This document shows, piece after piece, positions 1 through 7,545 of a stretch of 23,114 nucleotides of DNA. Made by a program: the position numbers and the translations under genes. The notes under the pieces were generated by a model. It was given only the letters and a program-made list of their open reading frames with translations. It searched no databases and was not told the DNA's origin. The stretch is from Bacteriovoracaceae bacterium (lineage in GTDB: Bacteria > Bdellovibrionota > Bacteriovoracia > Bacteriovoracales > Bacteriovoracaceae). The stretch lies in NCBI GenBank assembly GCA_947448095.1, contig CANFNN010000010.1, positions 1 to 23,114 on the forward strand. Direction: 5' to 3'. The stretch's first letter is position 1; the number at the start of each line of letters is the position of its first letter.

Positions 1-697
1 GAATAATTCTATCCACGACGTTAGTTAATAAACTTCGATCATGCGAAATAAGCATAAAGGTTTTACGTGAAGACTGAATCTCTTCTTCAAAATCCTGAAT
101 GGTTTCAAGATCCAGATGGTTGGTAGGCTCATCCCAGAGAATTAATTCCTGAGGAGCTGAGAGACCTAAGCTAAGGGCCACTTTTCTTTGTTCTCCACCA
201 GAGAGAGAACTCATGCTGCGCTCGTAGTTCTCCATACCAAAGAATTTTAAATAACTTATATACTGAGCATGGACTTTATCTTCGCCCAGTTTATGCAATT
301 CTTCGTAAATATGACTTTGCTCATTGATGAGTTTATCAAAATTACCTTCACCACTTCCAAGCATTTCATTAATTATGTCTAAGCGAAGTTTTAAAACCTT
401 CATCTCGGGATGATATTCAAAGAAATAATTCTCAATCGTCCAGCCACTTAAATTGGTCAACTCTTGAGGAACGTAGAAAAAAGAAAAATCTTTATTCTTA
501 TCGTAGATAAATCCTGGCACCGATTTATCCGGAGTCACAAGACCTGCAATGACTTTAAAAAGAGAAGATTTACCATGACCATTTAGGCCTAGCACCCCAA
601 TCTTGTCCCCCTGATTCAAGGTGAAAGTGACATCCTGAAAAATCGTCTTATGGGGATAGGAAAGGTTTAAATTTTGAAGAGTTAGAAGTGTTGTCAT
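1..697 (-). CDS. ABC-F family ATPase, N-terminal part (runs off the left edge)
   Basis: The open frame runs from an ATG at 697 leftward off the window, giving 232 codons, all of it the first nucleotide-binding domain. It shows Walker A GLNGHGKS at residues 37-44, the ABC signature LSGGEQRK near residue 164, Walker B plus the ABC-F hallmark ILWDEPTNHLD near 184-194, and the H-loop LISHD near 215. No membrane segment precedes or interrupts the domain. ABC-F proteins are soluble tandem ATPases that act on the ribosome E site, either as translation factors (Uup, EttA types) or as antibiotic-resistance factors. The second ATPase domain and the interdomain linker are outside the window, so the subtype cannot be decided. 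There is no clear Shine-Dalgarno; the start is overlapped by a 10-codon upstream ORF and lies beside a potential sequestering hairpin (see those entries). Confidence 0.93.
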   Translation of the reverse strand, partial: MTTLLTLQNLNLSYPHKTIFQDVTFTLNQGDKIGVLGLNGHGKSSLFKVIAGLVTPDKSVPGFIYDKNKDFSFFYVPQELTNLSGWTIENYFFEYHPEMKVLKLRLDIINEMLGSGEGNFDKLINEQSHIYEELHKLGEDKVHAQYISYLKFFGMENYERSMSSLSGGEQRKVALSLGLSAPQELILWDEPTNHLDLETIQDFEEEIQSSRKTFMLISHDRSLLTNVVDRII

Positions 698-726
698 GCG
701 CCTATAGTACAAAAATTCAGATACAT
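694..726 (-). CDS. Possible 10-codon leader peptide of the ABC-F gene
   Basis: An ATG at 726 opens a frame encoding MYLNFCTIGA and then TGA. The stop overlaps the ABC-F start codon in an ATGA arrangement (stop 696-694, start 697-695), so a ribosome ending here could reinitiate on the ABC-F gene. The ORF lies exactly over the loop and 3' arm of a 7-bp inverted repeat. Upstream ORFs with attenuating leaders are established for several resistance ABC-F genes. That this one is translated is inference; it has no strong Shine-Dalgarno. A second, even shorter frame (ATG-CGC-GAT-TAG) lies just upstream at about 737-748. Confidence 0.35.
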   Translation of the reverse strand: MYLNFCTIGA

Positions 727-738
727 AGGCGATGCCTA
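699..738 (-). promoter_or_regulatory. Mutually exclusive hairpins in the ABC-F leader
   Basis: On the minus strand CGCCTAT (731-725) can pair perfectly with ATAGGCG (705-699), which lies immediately before the ABC-F ATG; the loop is 19 nt. The same GCCTA (730-726) can instead pair with TAGGC just upstream (738-734) across a 3-nt loop. The two structures exclude each other. The first masks the ribosome-binding region of the ABC-F gene and the second frees it while covering the start of the leader ORF. A further TAGGC is at 753-749. A TTTAAT -10-like element at about 768-763 would start the transcript just upstream. The pairing is seen in the sequence; the regulatory role is inferred. Confidence 0.4.
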
Positions 739-844
739 ATCGCGCATGGCCTAAGAAAACATTAAAATAAAACATCGTAACCAGCTGAAATCATGAGTCA
801 GTAGCGGTTAATAAAATAGAAGTAAATGCCGAAAAGACCAGACT

Positions 845-2704
845 ATGAAAATAATTAATCTACTTAGCATATTACTCATGATTAGTACTGCGGCATTTGC
901 AGATGAGGATATTAATGAGTTCTTCACCAAAAGTTTTGAGACATGTGATTTAAACAAAACGGCCAATAGCGAAGCGATAGAAAACAGTTCAGTCAACATG
1001 GTCGGACCAAAGCCTCAAATCGATACTCCGAAATGTAACACGGTCCTAACACCTCTAGAACTTTATGAGCTTTGGACAAAAAATAATCCAAATATGACGA
1101 AGGACAATTTAGATCTAACAAATCTAAATCCTAAATTAAATGAAAAAGAAAAAGACTGGTTTTCCAAATTTTTTGTGGTTTATATGGCAAAGAAACAAGC
1201 TGAAGCAAAGCTTAATCAGGCAACAACAAAGAATAGTGAGACGGAAATAAATCTTTTTACGCTAGAGAGAACGGTTTGGGATGCGTGTATCAAGGCATTA
1301 AAAAATTCACCTGGAAAAATGATAAGTGATTATACTGAATGTGCAAAACTCGAAGAGAAAATCAATTCTGACCAAGCACAAATGATGAAAGATGATCCGA
1401 CTCAAGAAAAATTAATAAAAGGGATTTTCGCAGGCGGAGAAGAGAAGTTCTTAAAGAAAAAAAATCAGAGCAAGCATTCCGACAGCGGTTCGAGCACTGT
1501 GACTGAAAGCATTTCTTCTGGCAATAGCCAGACAGAAATTCTTAATCTGAAACCCAAGGTCTTGAACAGCACGATTACAATTGGTTCAACAGAGCATATA
1601 CAGTCGAGTTCAAATATTCCGACGAATGATTCAGGACTTGTTGGTCCAACGGAAAAAAACACTCAACCTGTAACGTCTGAAAACAAGCCTAATTCATCTG
1701 CAGCTGAGAAGATTAAACCAATCGAATGCGAAGAAAAGCTTTCAAGCGAAGTTGCCGCGCTGTTGAGTGATAAATCTAAAAACATCATCGGTCTTCAGTT
1801 TGAATTGACCACTCTCAAAATGGCATCTTTAAGCGTTTCGGAGGGAGAAAAGACTTTTGAGGGCCTGATAAAGAAAAAATCGAAAGACTTAAAAGCGATA
1901 GACGATGGCAGCATTGATAAAATGAATCAATTGTATAAAAAACATGGCCTAGCTGAGGATGCGAAGAAAATTTCCGAGGCTTTAAAACTAAAGGCTACTG
2001 ATTCAAACTACTACAACAAACAAAAACGTTTTTTCAACAATGACTCCTCGGCTTTTCTGATGGCCTATCAGCAGATAAACCCTTCGTCCCCCATAAAAGA
2101 GAGCGATATTTCAGTCTTATGGTTTATGGACAAGGTTTCAGACAAAGCCCAAAAGCAAAATAAAGAATATTCATCCGCACATAACAGAACAAATCTTTCA
2201 ACCAGGATCGCCCAGTACACAGGTGCCATTGACCCCAAAAAGACACTTGATAAAACCAAGCTCGATGAGATGGTAAAAAAACAAAAAGATAAAATTGATC
2301 ATGAGTTTTTGGCCATGATTGAAAACTTTAAGAAGAATAACGCAGACTGCTTCAATGAACTTTTTGGTGGAGCACCAGAAGATTCTGAATGTAATCTCAA
2401 CAAAGTCGAAGATGTTTTTGGGAATCTTTTAGCAGTTAATTCGAAAATTTCCTCGACTGACCTGGTTGACTTGGACGGAAAGCTATCAGGAAAAATCAAT
2501 CAAGCGAGTTTTAGTATTGCGAGATACGTTGATTCTGCAGTAATCCCCGCTGTAAAAGAGAACGATAAGGCAGTAGAAGTTATTCCCGCGGTCGCACAGA
2601 AAGTTGACCCGACCATTACGACCAAAGAGGAAGTTAAAAAAGAAGTGAAAGAAGAGGCCCAAGAGGAAACAGAAGACCAGAATGATATTTCTAAATTAGA
2701 ATGA
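845..2704 (+). CDS. Exported protein of unknown function, 619 residues
   Basis: I do not recognise this protein. It begins with a typical signal peptide (basic MKII, hydrophobic core to about residue 17, likely signal peptidase I cleavage at AFA|DE near residue 19) and has no later membrane segment, so it is probably periplasmic or outer-surface. The mature part is lysine/glutamate-rich with scattered cysteines (for example CDLNK, CNTV, CAKL, CEEKL, CFNEL, CNLN). A Ser/Thr/Asn-rich, low-complexity linker at about 205-290 separates two probably helical regions. The C-terminus carries two VIPAV repeats and then a highly charged Lys/Glu tail. The ATG at 845 is chosen because the signal peptide starts there, although its Shine-Dalgarno is weak; TAAAAT at 812-817 may be the -10 element. 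It converges on the YgiQ gene with one base between the stop codons. Confidence 0.85.
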   Translation: MKIINLLSILLMISTAAFADEDINEFFTKSFETCDLNKTANSEAIENSSVNMVGPKPQIDTPKCNTVLTPLELYELWTKNNPNMTKDNLDLTNLNPKLNEKEKDWFSKFFVVYMAKKQAEAKLNQATTKNSETEINLFTLERTVWDACIKALKNSPGKMISDYTECAKLEEKINSDQAQMMKDDPTQEKLIKGIFAGGEEKFLKKKNQSKHSDSGSSTVTESISSGNSQTEILNLKPKVLNSTITIGSTEHIQSSSNIPTNDSGLVGPTEKNTQPVTSENKPNSSAAEKIKPIECEEKLSSEVAALLSDKSKNIIGLQFELTTLKMASLSVSEGEKTFEGLIKKKSKDLKAIDDGSIDKMNQLYKKHGLAEDAKKISEALKLKATDSNYYNKQKRFFNNDSSAFLMAYQQINPSSPIKESDISVLWFMDKVSDKAQKQNKEYSSAHNRTNLSTRIAQYTGAIDPKKTLDKTKLDEMVKKQKDKIDHEFLAMIENFKKNNADCFNELFGGAPEDSECNLNKVEDVFGNLLAVNSKISSTDLVDLDGKLSGKINQASFSIARYVDSAVIPAVKENDKAVEVIPAVAQKVDPTITTKEEVKKEVKEEAQEETEDQNDISKLE

Positions 2705-2705
2705 A

Positions 2706-4562
2706 CTATCCGAAAAGTGACTTCATCGTATCGAACATTTTAGCTTTTGAGAGATAGTTTTTGATGAAAAGCTTATTCTCTGGCTTGTACCAGAAGAAGA
2801 ATGTTCTCTGCTTCGTTTTCTCATCCAAAGAAATAGCTGTATCAACTTTTTTCAACGTGTAGGGATGATAGCCAGAATAATAAATCTCCGTCGCAACAGT
2901 CATTGGCGTAGGAGTAAAATCCTGAATCTGCTCAAGCTTGTAGCCTAAAGCTTTTGTTTTTGCGGCAAGCTTCGCCATATCTTCCGGAGTACATCCTGGA
3001 TGACTTGAAATAAAATACGGAATAATTTCCTGCTTAATACCTTTTTTGCGACTGACTTCTTCAAATTTAGTTTTGAATTTATAAAAGTAATCAAAGCTAG
3101 GCTTTCGCATGACCTTTAAAACTTCATCTTCAGTATGTTCAGGCGCAACTTTTAGACGTCCAGAAACGTGATGTGTAATGAGCTGCTCTACGTACGTTTC
3201 ATCTTCTTTGGGATGACTTGAGCGAGGATCAAACATCAGATCATACCTAAGGCCTGAACTCACAAAAGCTTTCTTGACCTGAGGATGCTTACTTACTTGC
3301 TTGTAGAGTTCTGTCATCTTTTCTGGATTGGTATCAAGATTTTTACAGATTTGCGGGAAGACACATGAGGGAGCGGCACACCTGTCGCAAACTTCCTGAT
3401 CAATTCCCTTCATTTGGTACATATTGGCAGAAGGTCCACCCAGATCAGAGATATAACCTTTGTAATCTGGCATTCTCACAACGTGATCAAGCTCTTTCAT
3501 AATAGAAGTCGTCGAGCGTGAAGCGATCATTTTTCCTTGGTGAGCAGAAATTGTACAAAAACTGCATCCCCCAAAACAACCACGATGGGTATTGATGGAA
3601 AATTTAATCATATCAAAAGCTGAAATCGCTCCCCTATCTTTATACTTCGGGTGAGGAAGGCGGGTATAGGGAAGATCAAAAGAGGCATCAATCTCTTTTT
3701 CTGTCATGGTTTGATAAGGAGGATTAATAACAAGATTCTTGCCTGCTACTTTCTGAGTTAATCGTTTGGCAAACTGCTTATTACTTTCCACTTCCACGTG
3801 CATGAAATTTTTTGAATAGGCTTTTTTATCAACCAGACACTCCTCATGGCCTGTCAGTTCAAAGGTTTCCCACTGTTTATTCTTAGGAAGCTCTTCATTT
3901 TCATCAATGAGAAATGCCGTTTGAGGAATGGTTTTCAGCGTATTAAAAGGAACACCTTTAACCAGGTATCTGATGAGGTCACGAATCGGTTGCTCGCCCA
4001 TTCCATAGATTAAGAGATCTGCTCCAGAGGTAGTCAAAATATTGGGCATGAGACGATCAGACCAAAAATCATAATGAGTCACGCGCCTAAGTGAAGCTTC
4101 AATTCCCCCCAGAACAACAGGAACGTCAGGATAGAGTCCTTTTAAAGTTTGTGCATAAACGGTGGTTGCGTAATCAGGCCTAAAGTCAGGAGAGCCACCT
4201 GGAGTATAGGCATCATTCGAGCGAAGGCGCTTTCCAGCAGTATACTTATTGACCATGGAATCCATATTCCCTGAGGTCACCCCAAAGAATAGTTTTGGTT
4301 TCCCAAATTTCTTAAAATCTCTAAGGTCATCTTGCCAGTTCGGTTGAGCTATAATCGCAACTTTTAGGCCCAAAGATTCAAAAATTCGTCCCATGACTGC
4401 GGCCCCAAAGGCCGGATGGTCGACGTAGGCATCGCCTGTGATGAGAATAATATCTAATTCATCCCAGCCGCGCTTCTTCGCCTCTTTAACAGTGGTGGGT
4501 AACCATGCCGTGATGGGTAGTTCATTTGGGTCTATCTTTTCCATGGGGGGCAATCTACGCAT
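2706..4562 (-). CDS. ygiQ: YgiQ family radical SAM protein
   Basis: The protein matches the YgiQ (UPF0313) family along its length. The N-terminal half has family blocks such as ITGDAYVDHPAFG, FFGVTSGNMDSM and VLGGIEASLRR, followed by the radical SAM core with the CFGGCSFC cluster motif (three cysteines binding a 4Fe-4S cluster; about residues 329-336). An extra cysteine group CDRC...C...C near 392-406 is also typical. The conserved C-terminal blocks KVAPEHTEDE and PYFISSHPGC are present. The E. coli homologue is longer because of a basic tail that is missing here. The reaction is not established for the family. Start choice: the frame also opens at a TTG at 4580 and has another ATG at 4544. 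I prefer the ATG at 4562 because the TTG lies inside a perfect 6-bp hairpin (ATTGTC/GACAAT, 4566-4581). It is the last gene of the minus-strand cluster from 6784. Confidence 0.93.
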   Translation of the reverse strand: MRRLPPMEKIDPNELPITAWLPTTVKEAKKRGWDELDIILITGDAYVDHPAFGAAVMGRIFESLGLKVAIIAQPNWQDDLRDFKKFGKPKLFFGVTSGNMDSMVNKYTAGKRLRSNDAYTPGGSPDFRPDYATTVYAQTLKGLYPDVPVVLGGIEASLRRVTHYDFWSDRLMPNILTTSGADLLIYGMGEQPIRDLIRYLVKGVPFNTLKTIPQTAFLIDENEELPKNKQWETFELTGHEECLVDKKAYSKNFMHVEVESNKQFAKRLTQKVAGKNLVINPPYQTMTEKEIDASFDLPYTRLPHPKYKDRGAISAFDMIKFSINTHRGCFGGCSFCTISAHQGKMIASRSTTSIMKELDHVVRMPDYKGYISDLGGPSANMYQMKGIDQEVCDRCAAPSCVFPQICKNLDTNPEKMTELYKQVSKHPQVKKAFVSSGLRYDLMFDPRSSHPKEDETYVEQLITHHVSGRLKVAPEHTEDEVLKVMRKPSFDYFYKFKTKFEEVSRKKGIKQEIIPYFISSHPGCTPEDMAKLAAKTKALGYKLEQIQDFTPTPMTVATEIYYSGYHPYTLKKVDTAISLDEKTKQRTFFFWYKPENKLFIKNYLSKAKMFDTMKSLFG

Positions 4563-4621
4563 AAGATTGTCAAAAGACAATTAACTGGAAGAAATTACAT
4601 GTTCTCAGTCAGATCAAGGCC

Positions 4622-5941
4622 TTATCCTCGAAGATTTTCCAGGCAGGTGTTCTCAAAAAGGGTAAAAAGGTCTTCTAGGGGCGTATCAATGAACTTTAAT
4701 TTGATGTCACTTAAGACATCAATGGGGTGACGCTCACTCTCCATTAAGATTTGGTAAGCGATCTCTTGAGCAGTCATTAAGCATTTTGCCAGAGGCAAAA
4801 GATTGGGAGAAATCTCTTTCGGAAACCCTACCCCGGTCAAAGAGCCGTGATGCTGCTTTATAATCATTATGGAGTCATAAGGCGCGTTCTGATATTTACT
4901 CATGAGTTCACTGGCCTGAAGAGCATGCTCATTAGTTATCTTTTGCTCTACAAGACGAATTTTTTTCTGTTGCTCAGTTGACCGGATATGAATGTGCCCA
5001 GGTGTTTTTAAGGTATAGTCGCAGAACATCGAAGCAAAAACAATTTTAGGAATACAGTCACGCTTATTATTAATCTCCATCACATCCACAATCTGAATTG
5101 CAATGAAACTCGTTAGCTCCATTAAACGATAATGAAACGACAGGTCTGTTTGAGTCCGAAGTTGTTTTAAAAATTTCGAAAAATTATCTTTTCCTGATGA
5201 AACATCAACCGTAATTTGATTGAGCACACTCTCACAAACTTCAACCACTCTGGGTTTAAATCCCAATTTCTCAACAATTTGCTGGGTCGTGAGAAAAACA
5301 TCATTCGTAGCAACAAGCTTCTCATCGATTGTAGAATATTCCTGATCGACTCGATTAATCATGTTATTAATCAGCATCATGGAAAAATCACGATTATGTT
5401 TTCTTTCAAAATGTAAGTCCGTTACCCCGTTTGACATAAAACTTGAAAAAGTTGAACTATCAATTACTTCATGGGCAGGAATTCTTTTTAGATACTTCGA
5501 ATCAGAGATCTTGATAAAGAGATCAAAGGGTAGAACTTTAAAATGAATGAGTGAGTCAATAGGTATCGAAATGTACCCTTCATTGCCGTCCGGAAGTGGA
5601 GTCATAAGATTCTTGAGCTCGTTAAACAGTAGTTCAACATTTTTTTTCTCAAAGACAGTGGCATTTCCAATCAATTGTTTGTCATCAGTGAGAACATATA
5701 ATCTTTTAATTTGATCGATGCGACTTTTGACCTCATTCAATATCAAATTAAAAATGGCGGGATCATCAGGACTATCAATAATCAGTACATCAATGGTATC
5801 GAGCAGAGAGATCATTGAAATAAATTCTTCAGCTTTCTGATAGATCGCCGGTAAGCTACCGCTAGCGGACTTACTTTCTACTTCAAGCAACGTTTTAAAT
5901 TCAAGGCGATCAGAAAAAGCAATAATTTGAGATATACTCAT
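4622..5941 (-). CDS. Degenerate HD-GYP-like domain protein
   Basis: This 439-residue cytoplasmic protein has three parts. Residues 1-115 look like a receiver-like fold without a clear phosphorylation pocket. Residues about 120-195 form a module (YISIPIDSLIHF..LPFDLFIKI) that I associate with HD-GYP proteins of deltaproteobacteria and Bdellovibrio. The C-terminal 200 residues resemble an HD-GYP domain. That domain is degenerate: the HD position reads CD (MFCDYT), and the HHExxDGxGYP signature reads HHGSLTGVGFP, losing the acidic residues and changing the tyrosine. A histidine in NEHALQA is retained. HD-GYP proteins hydrolyse cyclic di-GMP, but with these losses catalysis is doubtful and a ligand-binding or protein-interaction role is more likely. 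Its ATG overlaps the acyltransferase stop (ATGA), so it is probably translationally coupled to it. The domain call is by motif comparison only. Confidence 0.75.
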   Translation of the reverse strand: MSISQIIAFSDRLEFKTLLEVESKSASGSLPAIYQKAEEFISMISLLDTIDVLIIDSPDDPAIFNLILNEVKSRIDQIKRLYVLTDDKQLIGNATVFEKKNVELLFNELKNLMTPLPDGNEGYISIPIDSLIHFKVLPFDLFIKISDSKYLKRIPAHEVIDSSTFSSFMSNGVTDLHFERKHNRDFSMMLINNMINRVDQEYSTIDEKLVATNDVFLTTQQIVEKLGFKPRVVEVCESVLNQITVDVSSGKDNFSKFLKQLRTQTDLSFHYRLMELTSFIAIQIVDVMEINNKRDCIPKIVFASMFCDYTLKTPGHIHIRSTEQQKKIRLVEQKITNEHALQASELMSKYQNAPYDSIMIIKQHHGSLTGVGFPKEISPNLLPLAKCLMTAQEIAYQILMESERHPIDVLSDIKLKFIDTPLEDLFTLFENTCLENLRG

Positions 5942-6531
5942 TGGGAGGTCTTACCTGAATATCGCTCATCAAGAAGGAAATTTTCATTTCTTTTGCCTTC
6001 CATCCTTCGATAAAAATCAGTTATTTTCATCATATCCTGATCAAAGTCTTCCGGATAAATGACCATCCCCAACCCGGCTTCTTTAGTTTTGTAATCTGCG
6101 TAACCAAGCACAATAGGAACATTTGCTTTTTGGGCAATATAATAAAAGCCCGTTTTCCAGTGCTTGTTAGGACTTCTGGTGCCTTCGGGGGCAATCATCA
6201 AAACGAAATCAGAGTTATCCTTAAAAAGCTGCGCCATAATGTCTGTGTAACTAATGGTTTTAGATTCTTTGGAAATATTTCGGTCCACACCAATCGCACC
6301 AATGGATTTAAAGAAAGATCCCAGAGGGAATTTCATCCATTCTTTTTTAATCACAAACCGAGCGTTTCTCTTCATTAGATACGCAACACTCATGGCAGGG
6401 ATAAAATCAAAATTAGATGTGTGAGGGGCCCCAATAAATACAAATGAGCGCAAACTATCGGGAACATCATTTTTGAATTTCCAGCCAGTCGCCTTAAAAA
6501 TTAATGTGCATAAGAATCTAAACATTTTCAT
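5938..6531 (-). CDS. PlsC-type 1-acyl-glycerol-3-phosphate acyltransferase family protein
   Basis: This 197-residue protein carries the two acyltransferase signatures of the PlsC/LPLAT family: HTSNFD (the HX4D motif, H37 and D42) and PEGTRS (116-120 region). The former supplies the catalytic histidine-aspartate pair and the latter binds the glycerol phosphate. A hydrophobic N-terminal stretch suggests peripheral membrane association. It should transfer acyl groups to a lysophospholipid or related acceptor; the exact substrate cannot be read from sequence. It is shorter than E. coli PlsC (245 residues) and closer to the small LPLAT variants. The first ATG is at 6531, with an alternative two codons later at 6525. 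An AGG-containing stretch precedes it. The start lies inside the end of the GIY-YIG gene (14-base overlap) and the stop overlaps the next gene by 4 bases, so the three genes form a tight operon. Confidence 0.88.
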   Translation of the reverse strand: MKMFRFLCTLIFKATGWKFKNDVPDSLRSFVFIGAPHTSNFDFIPAMSVAYLMKRNARFVIKKEWMKFPLGSFFKSIGAIGVDRNISKESKTISYTDIMAQLFKDNSDFVLMIAPEGTRSPNKHWKTGFYYIAQKANVPIVLGYADYKTKEAGLGMVIYPEDFDQDMMKITDFYRRMEGKRNENFLLDERYSGKTSQ

Positions 6532-6784
6532 TACCTATAATTAATTTCAGCTTATCGGCACGTGCCATCTTTTTGATAAGACATTCATATTTAGAAGCAG
6601 AGGATCTATCTTTAAAGGTTTTGCGATAAACAACTTCCACTGGAATATTGCCTCGAAAATACTTCGCCCCTTTTTTGGAAGTGGCATGTTCTTTAAAGCG
6701 TCGTTCCACATCCGTAGTGATTCCAGTGTAAAGGTGCCCTTTCTCACTTTGGATGATATAAACGAACCATTTGGCCTGTTTCAT
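6518..6784 (-). CDS. GIY-YIG domain protein (UPF0213/YhbQ-like)
   Basis: This 88-residue single-domain protein matches the small GIY-YIG nuclease-like family. It has VYIIQS (residues 8-13) and LYTGITTD (18-25), the two halves of the GIY-YIG signature, then the conserved arginine and ERRFKEH, then RKTFKDRSSASKYE with the glutamate expected to bind the metal ion. Relatives include E. coli YhbQ, linked to DNA repair, but the substrate here is unknown. The start at 6784 has no Shine-Dalgarno. A TAGAAT -10-like hexamer ends 6 bases before the ATG (6796-6791), so the mRNA may be leaderless. It is the first gene of the minus-strand cluster and is divergent from arfB. Confidence 0.9.
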   Translation of the reverse strand: MKQAKWFVYIIQSEKGHLYTGITTDVERRFKEHATSKKGAKYFRGNIPVEVVYRKTFKDRSSASKYECLIKKMARADKLKLIIGNENV

Positions 6785-6802
6785 GCTAATATTCTATCTC
6801 GT
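6785..6802. promoter_or_regulatory. 18-bp divergent start region between the GIY-YIG gene and arfB
   Basis: The two start codons are separated by 18 bases containing no Shine-Dalgarno in either direction. On the minus strand TAGAAT (6796-6791) sits 6 bases before the ATG. On the plus strand TAATAT (6787-6792) or TATTCT (6790-6795) sits 10 or 7 bases before the arfB ATG. Any -35 elements must lie inside the opposite gene, and I see none that is strong. Both messages would have leaders of a few bases or none. Confidence 0.4.
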
Positions 6803-7204
6803 ATGACTCGATTTACCATACCCTTTTCAGAATACTCTTTTTCGTTCTCCCGCAGCGGTGGCGCCGGCGGGCAGAATGTGAACAAAGTGAATTCGAAGGT
6901 TACTTTGGACTGGGATCTAAACCAAACTGAAGCGATCCCTTACTCAGTCAAGGAGCGCTTTAGAGCGAAATACAAGGGCTTTCTGAATGATCAGGGTGTG
7001 GTGCAAATCACGAGTCAGAGACATCGCAGTCAGAAGGACAATATTGATGACTGTATTCAAAAACTCCATGACATGATTAATGAAGTATTTGTTCCACCTA
7101 AGGCACGCAAGGCGACTAAACCTAAGCGAAGCGCAGTCCTTAAAAGACTGAGCACCAAAAAAATCGATTCTGAAAAAAAGCGTATGAGAAAAAGTGACTA
7201 CTAG
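6803..7204 (+). CDS. arfB: Peptidyl-tRNA hydrolase ArfB (YaeJ), alternative ribosome rescue factor
   Basis: The 133-residue protein has the class I release-factor catalytic signature SRSGGAGGQNVNKVNSKV near the N-terminus, with GGQ at residues 22-24, but lacks the codon-recognition domains of RF1 and RF2. It ends in a long basic tail (KPKRSAVLKRLSTKK, KKRMRK), which in ArfB enters the empty mRNA channel of stalled ribosomes. It hydrolyses peptidyl-tRNA on ribosomes stalled without a stop codon. The same frame is open for 39 codons upstream (from 6686), but that stretch lies over the GIY-YIG gene and does not look like the family, so the ATG at 6803 (MTRFTIPFSEYSF) is chosen. Its TAG interlocks with the stop of the convergent zinc-ribbon gene. 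Confidence 0.92.
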   Translation: MTRFTIPFSEYSFSFSRSGGAGGQNVNKVNSKVTLDWDLNQTEAIPYSVKERFRAKYKGFLNDQGVVQITSQRHRSQKDNIDDCIQKLHDMINEVFVPPKARKATKPKRSAVLKRLSTKKIDSEKKRMRKSDY

Positions 7205-7542
7205 TAAACTAATCCACAATCAGGACATTCATTCACGGTAGGTGCAAATTTGCTCCCACAGGCCTGGCAAGTGACTTCGCTGGCCGAAGGATCAAATATC
7301 TGTGCGAGATGCTCAAGATTAGGTTCATGGCCTTTGACGTGTTTTAAATAATCGAGATTAAAATGCCTCTGAATGGCGTCTGTATCGGTTGCGCTTCCCC
7401 AAACCTCCACCGTCACCTTACAGCCAGTGGTGCATGTTTGAGCATTCACCTTGAGTTCTAGCTCCACACCACGCAAGCGCAGTTGAAGTTGATGATTCTT
7501 GGCTTCCTGTAGGTCCATCACACCTAAAAAAAGAGGTTCCAT
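7201..7542 (-). CDS. Small zinc-ribbon protein of unknown function
   Basis: This 113-residue soluble protein ends in a zinc ribbon with two CxxC knuckles, CQAC (92-95) and CPDC (106-109), the last five residues being CGLVY. A second cysteine pair, CTTGC (37-41), lies in a beta-rich N-terminal part. The ribbon is reminiscent of the one in HypA-like metallochaperones, but the N-terminal half does not look like HypA, so no function is assigned. AAGGGG about 6 bases upstream of the ATG, inside the end of the M32 gene, is a good Shine-Dalgarno. It follows the carboxypeptidase gene by 3 bases and is probably the last gene of that transcript. Its TAG overlaps the convergent arfB stop on the palindrome CTAG. 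Confidence 0.8.
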   Translation of the reverse strand: MEPLFLGVMDLQEAKNHQLQLRLRGVELELKVNAQTCTTGCKVTVEVWGSATDTDAIQRHFNLDYLKHVKGHEPNLEHLAQIFDPSASEVTCQACGSKFAPTVNECPDCGLVY

Positions 7543-7545
7543 GAT

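Noticed and set aside
845..2704. Minus-strand ORFs of 63-66 codons inside the exported protein gene
   Set aside because: They are antisense shadows without ribosome-binding sites or recognisable domains.
6686..6802. Upstream extension of the arfB frame by 39 codons
   Set aside because: It lies entirely over the start of the GIY-YIG gene on the other strand and does not resemble ArfB, whose conserved sequence begins soon after the ATG at 6803.
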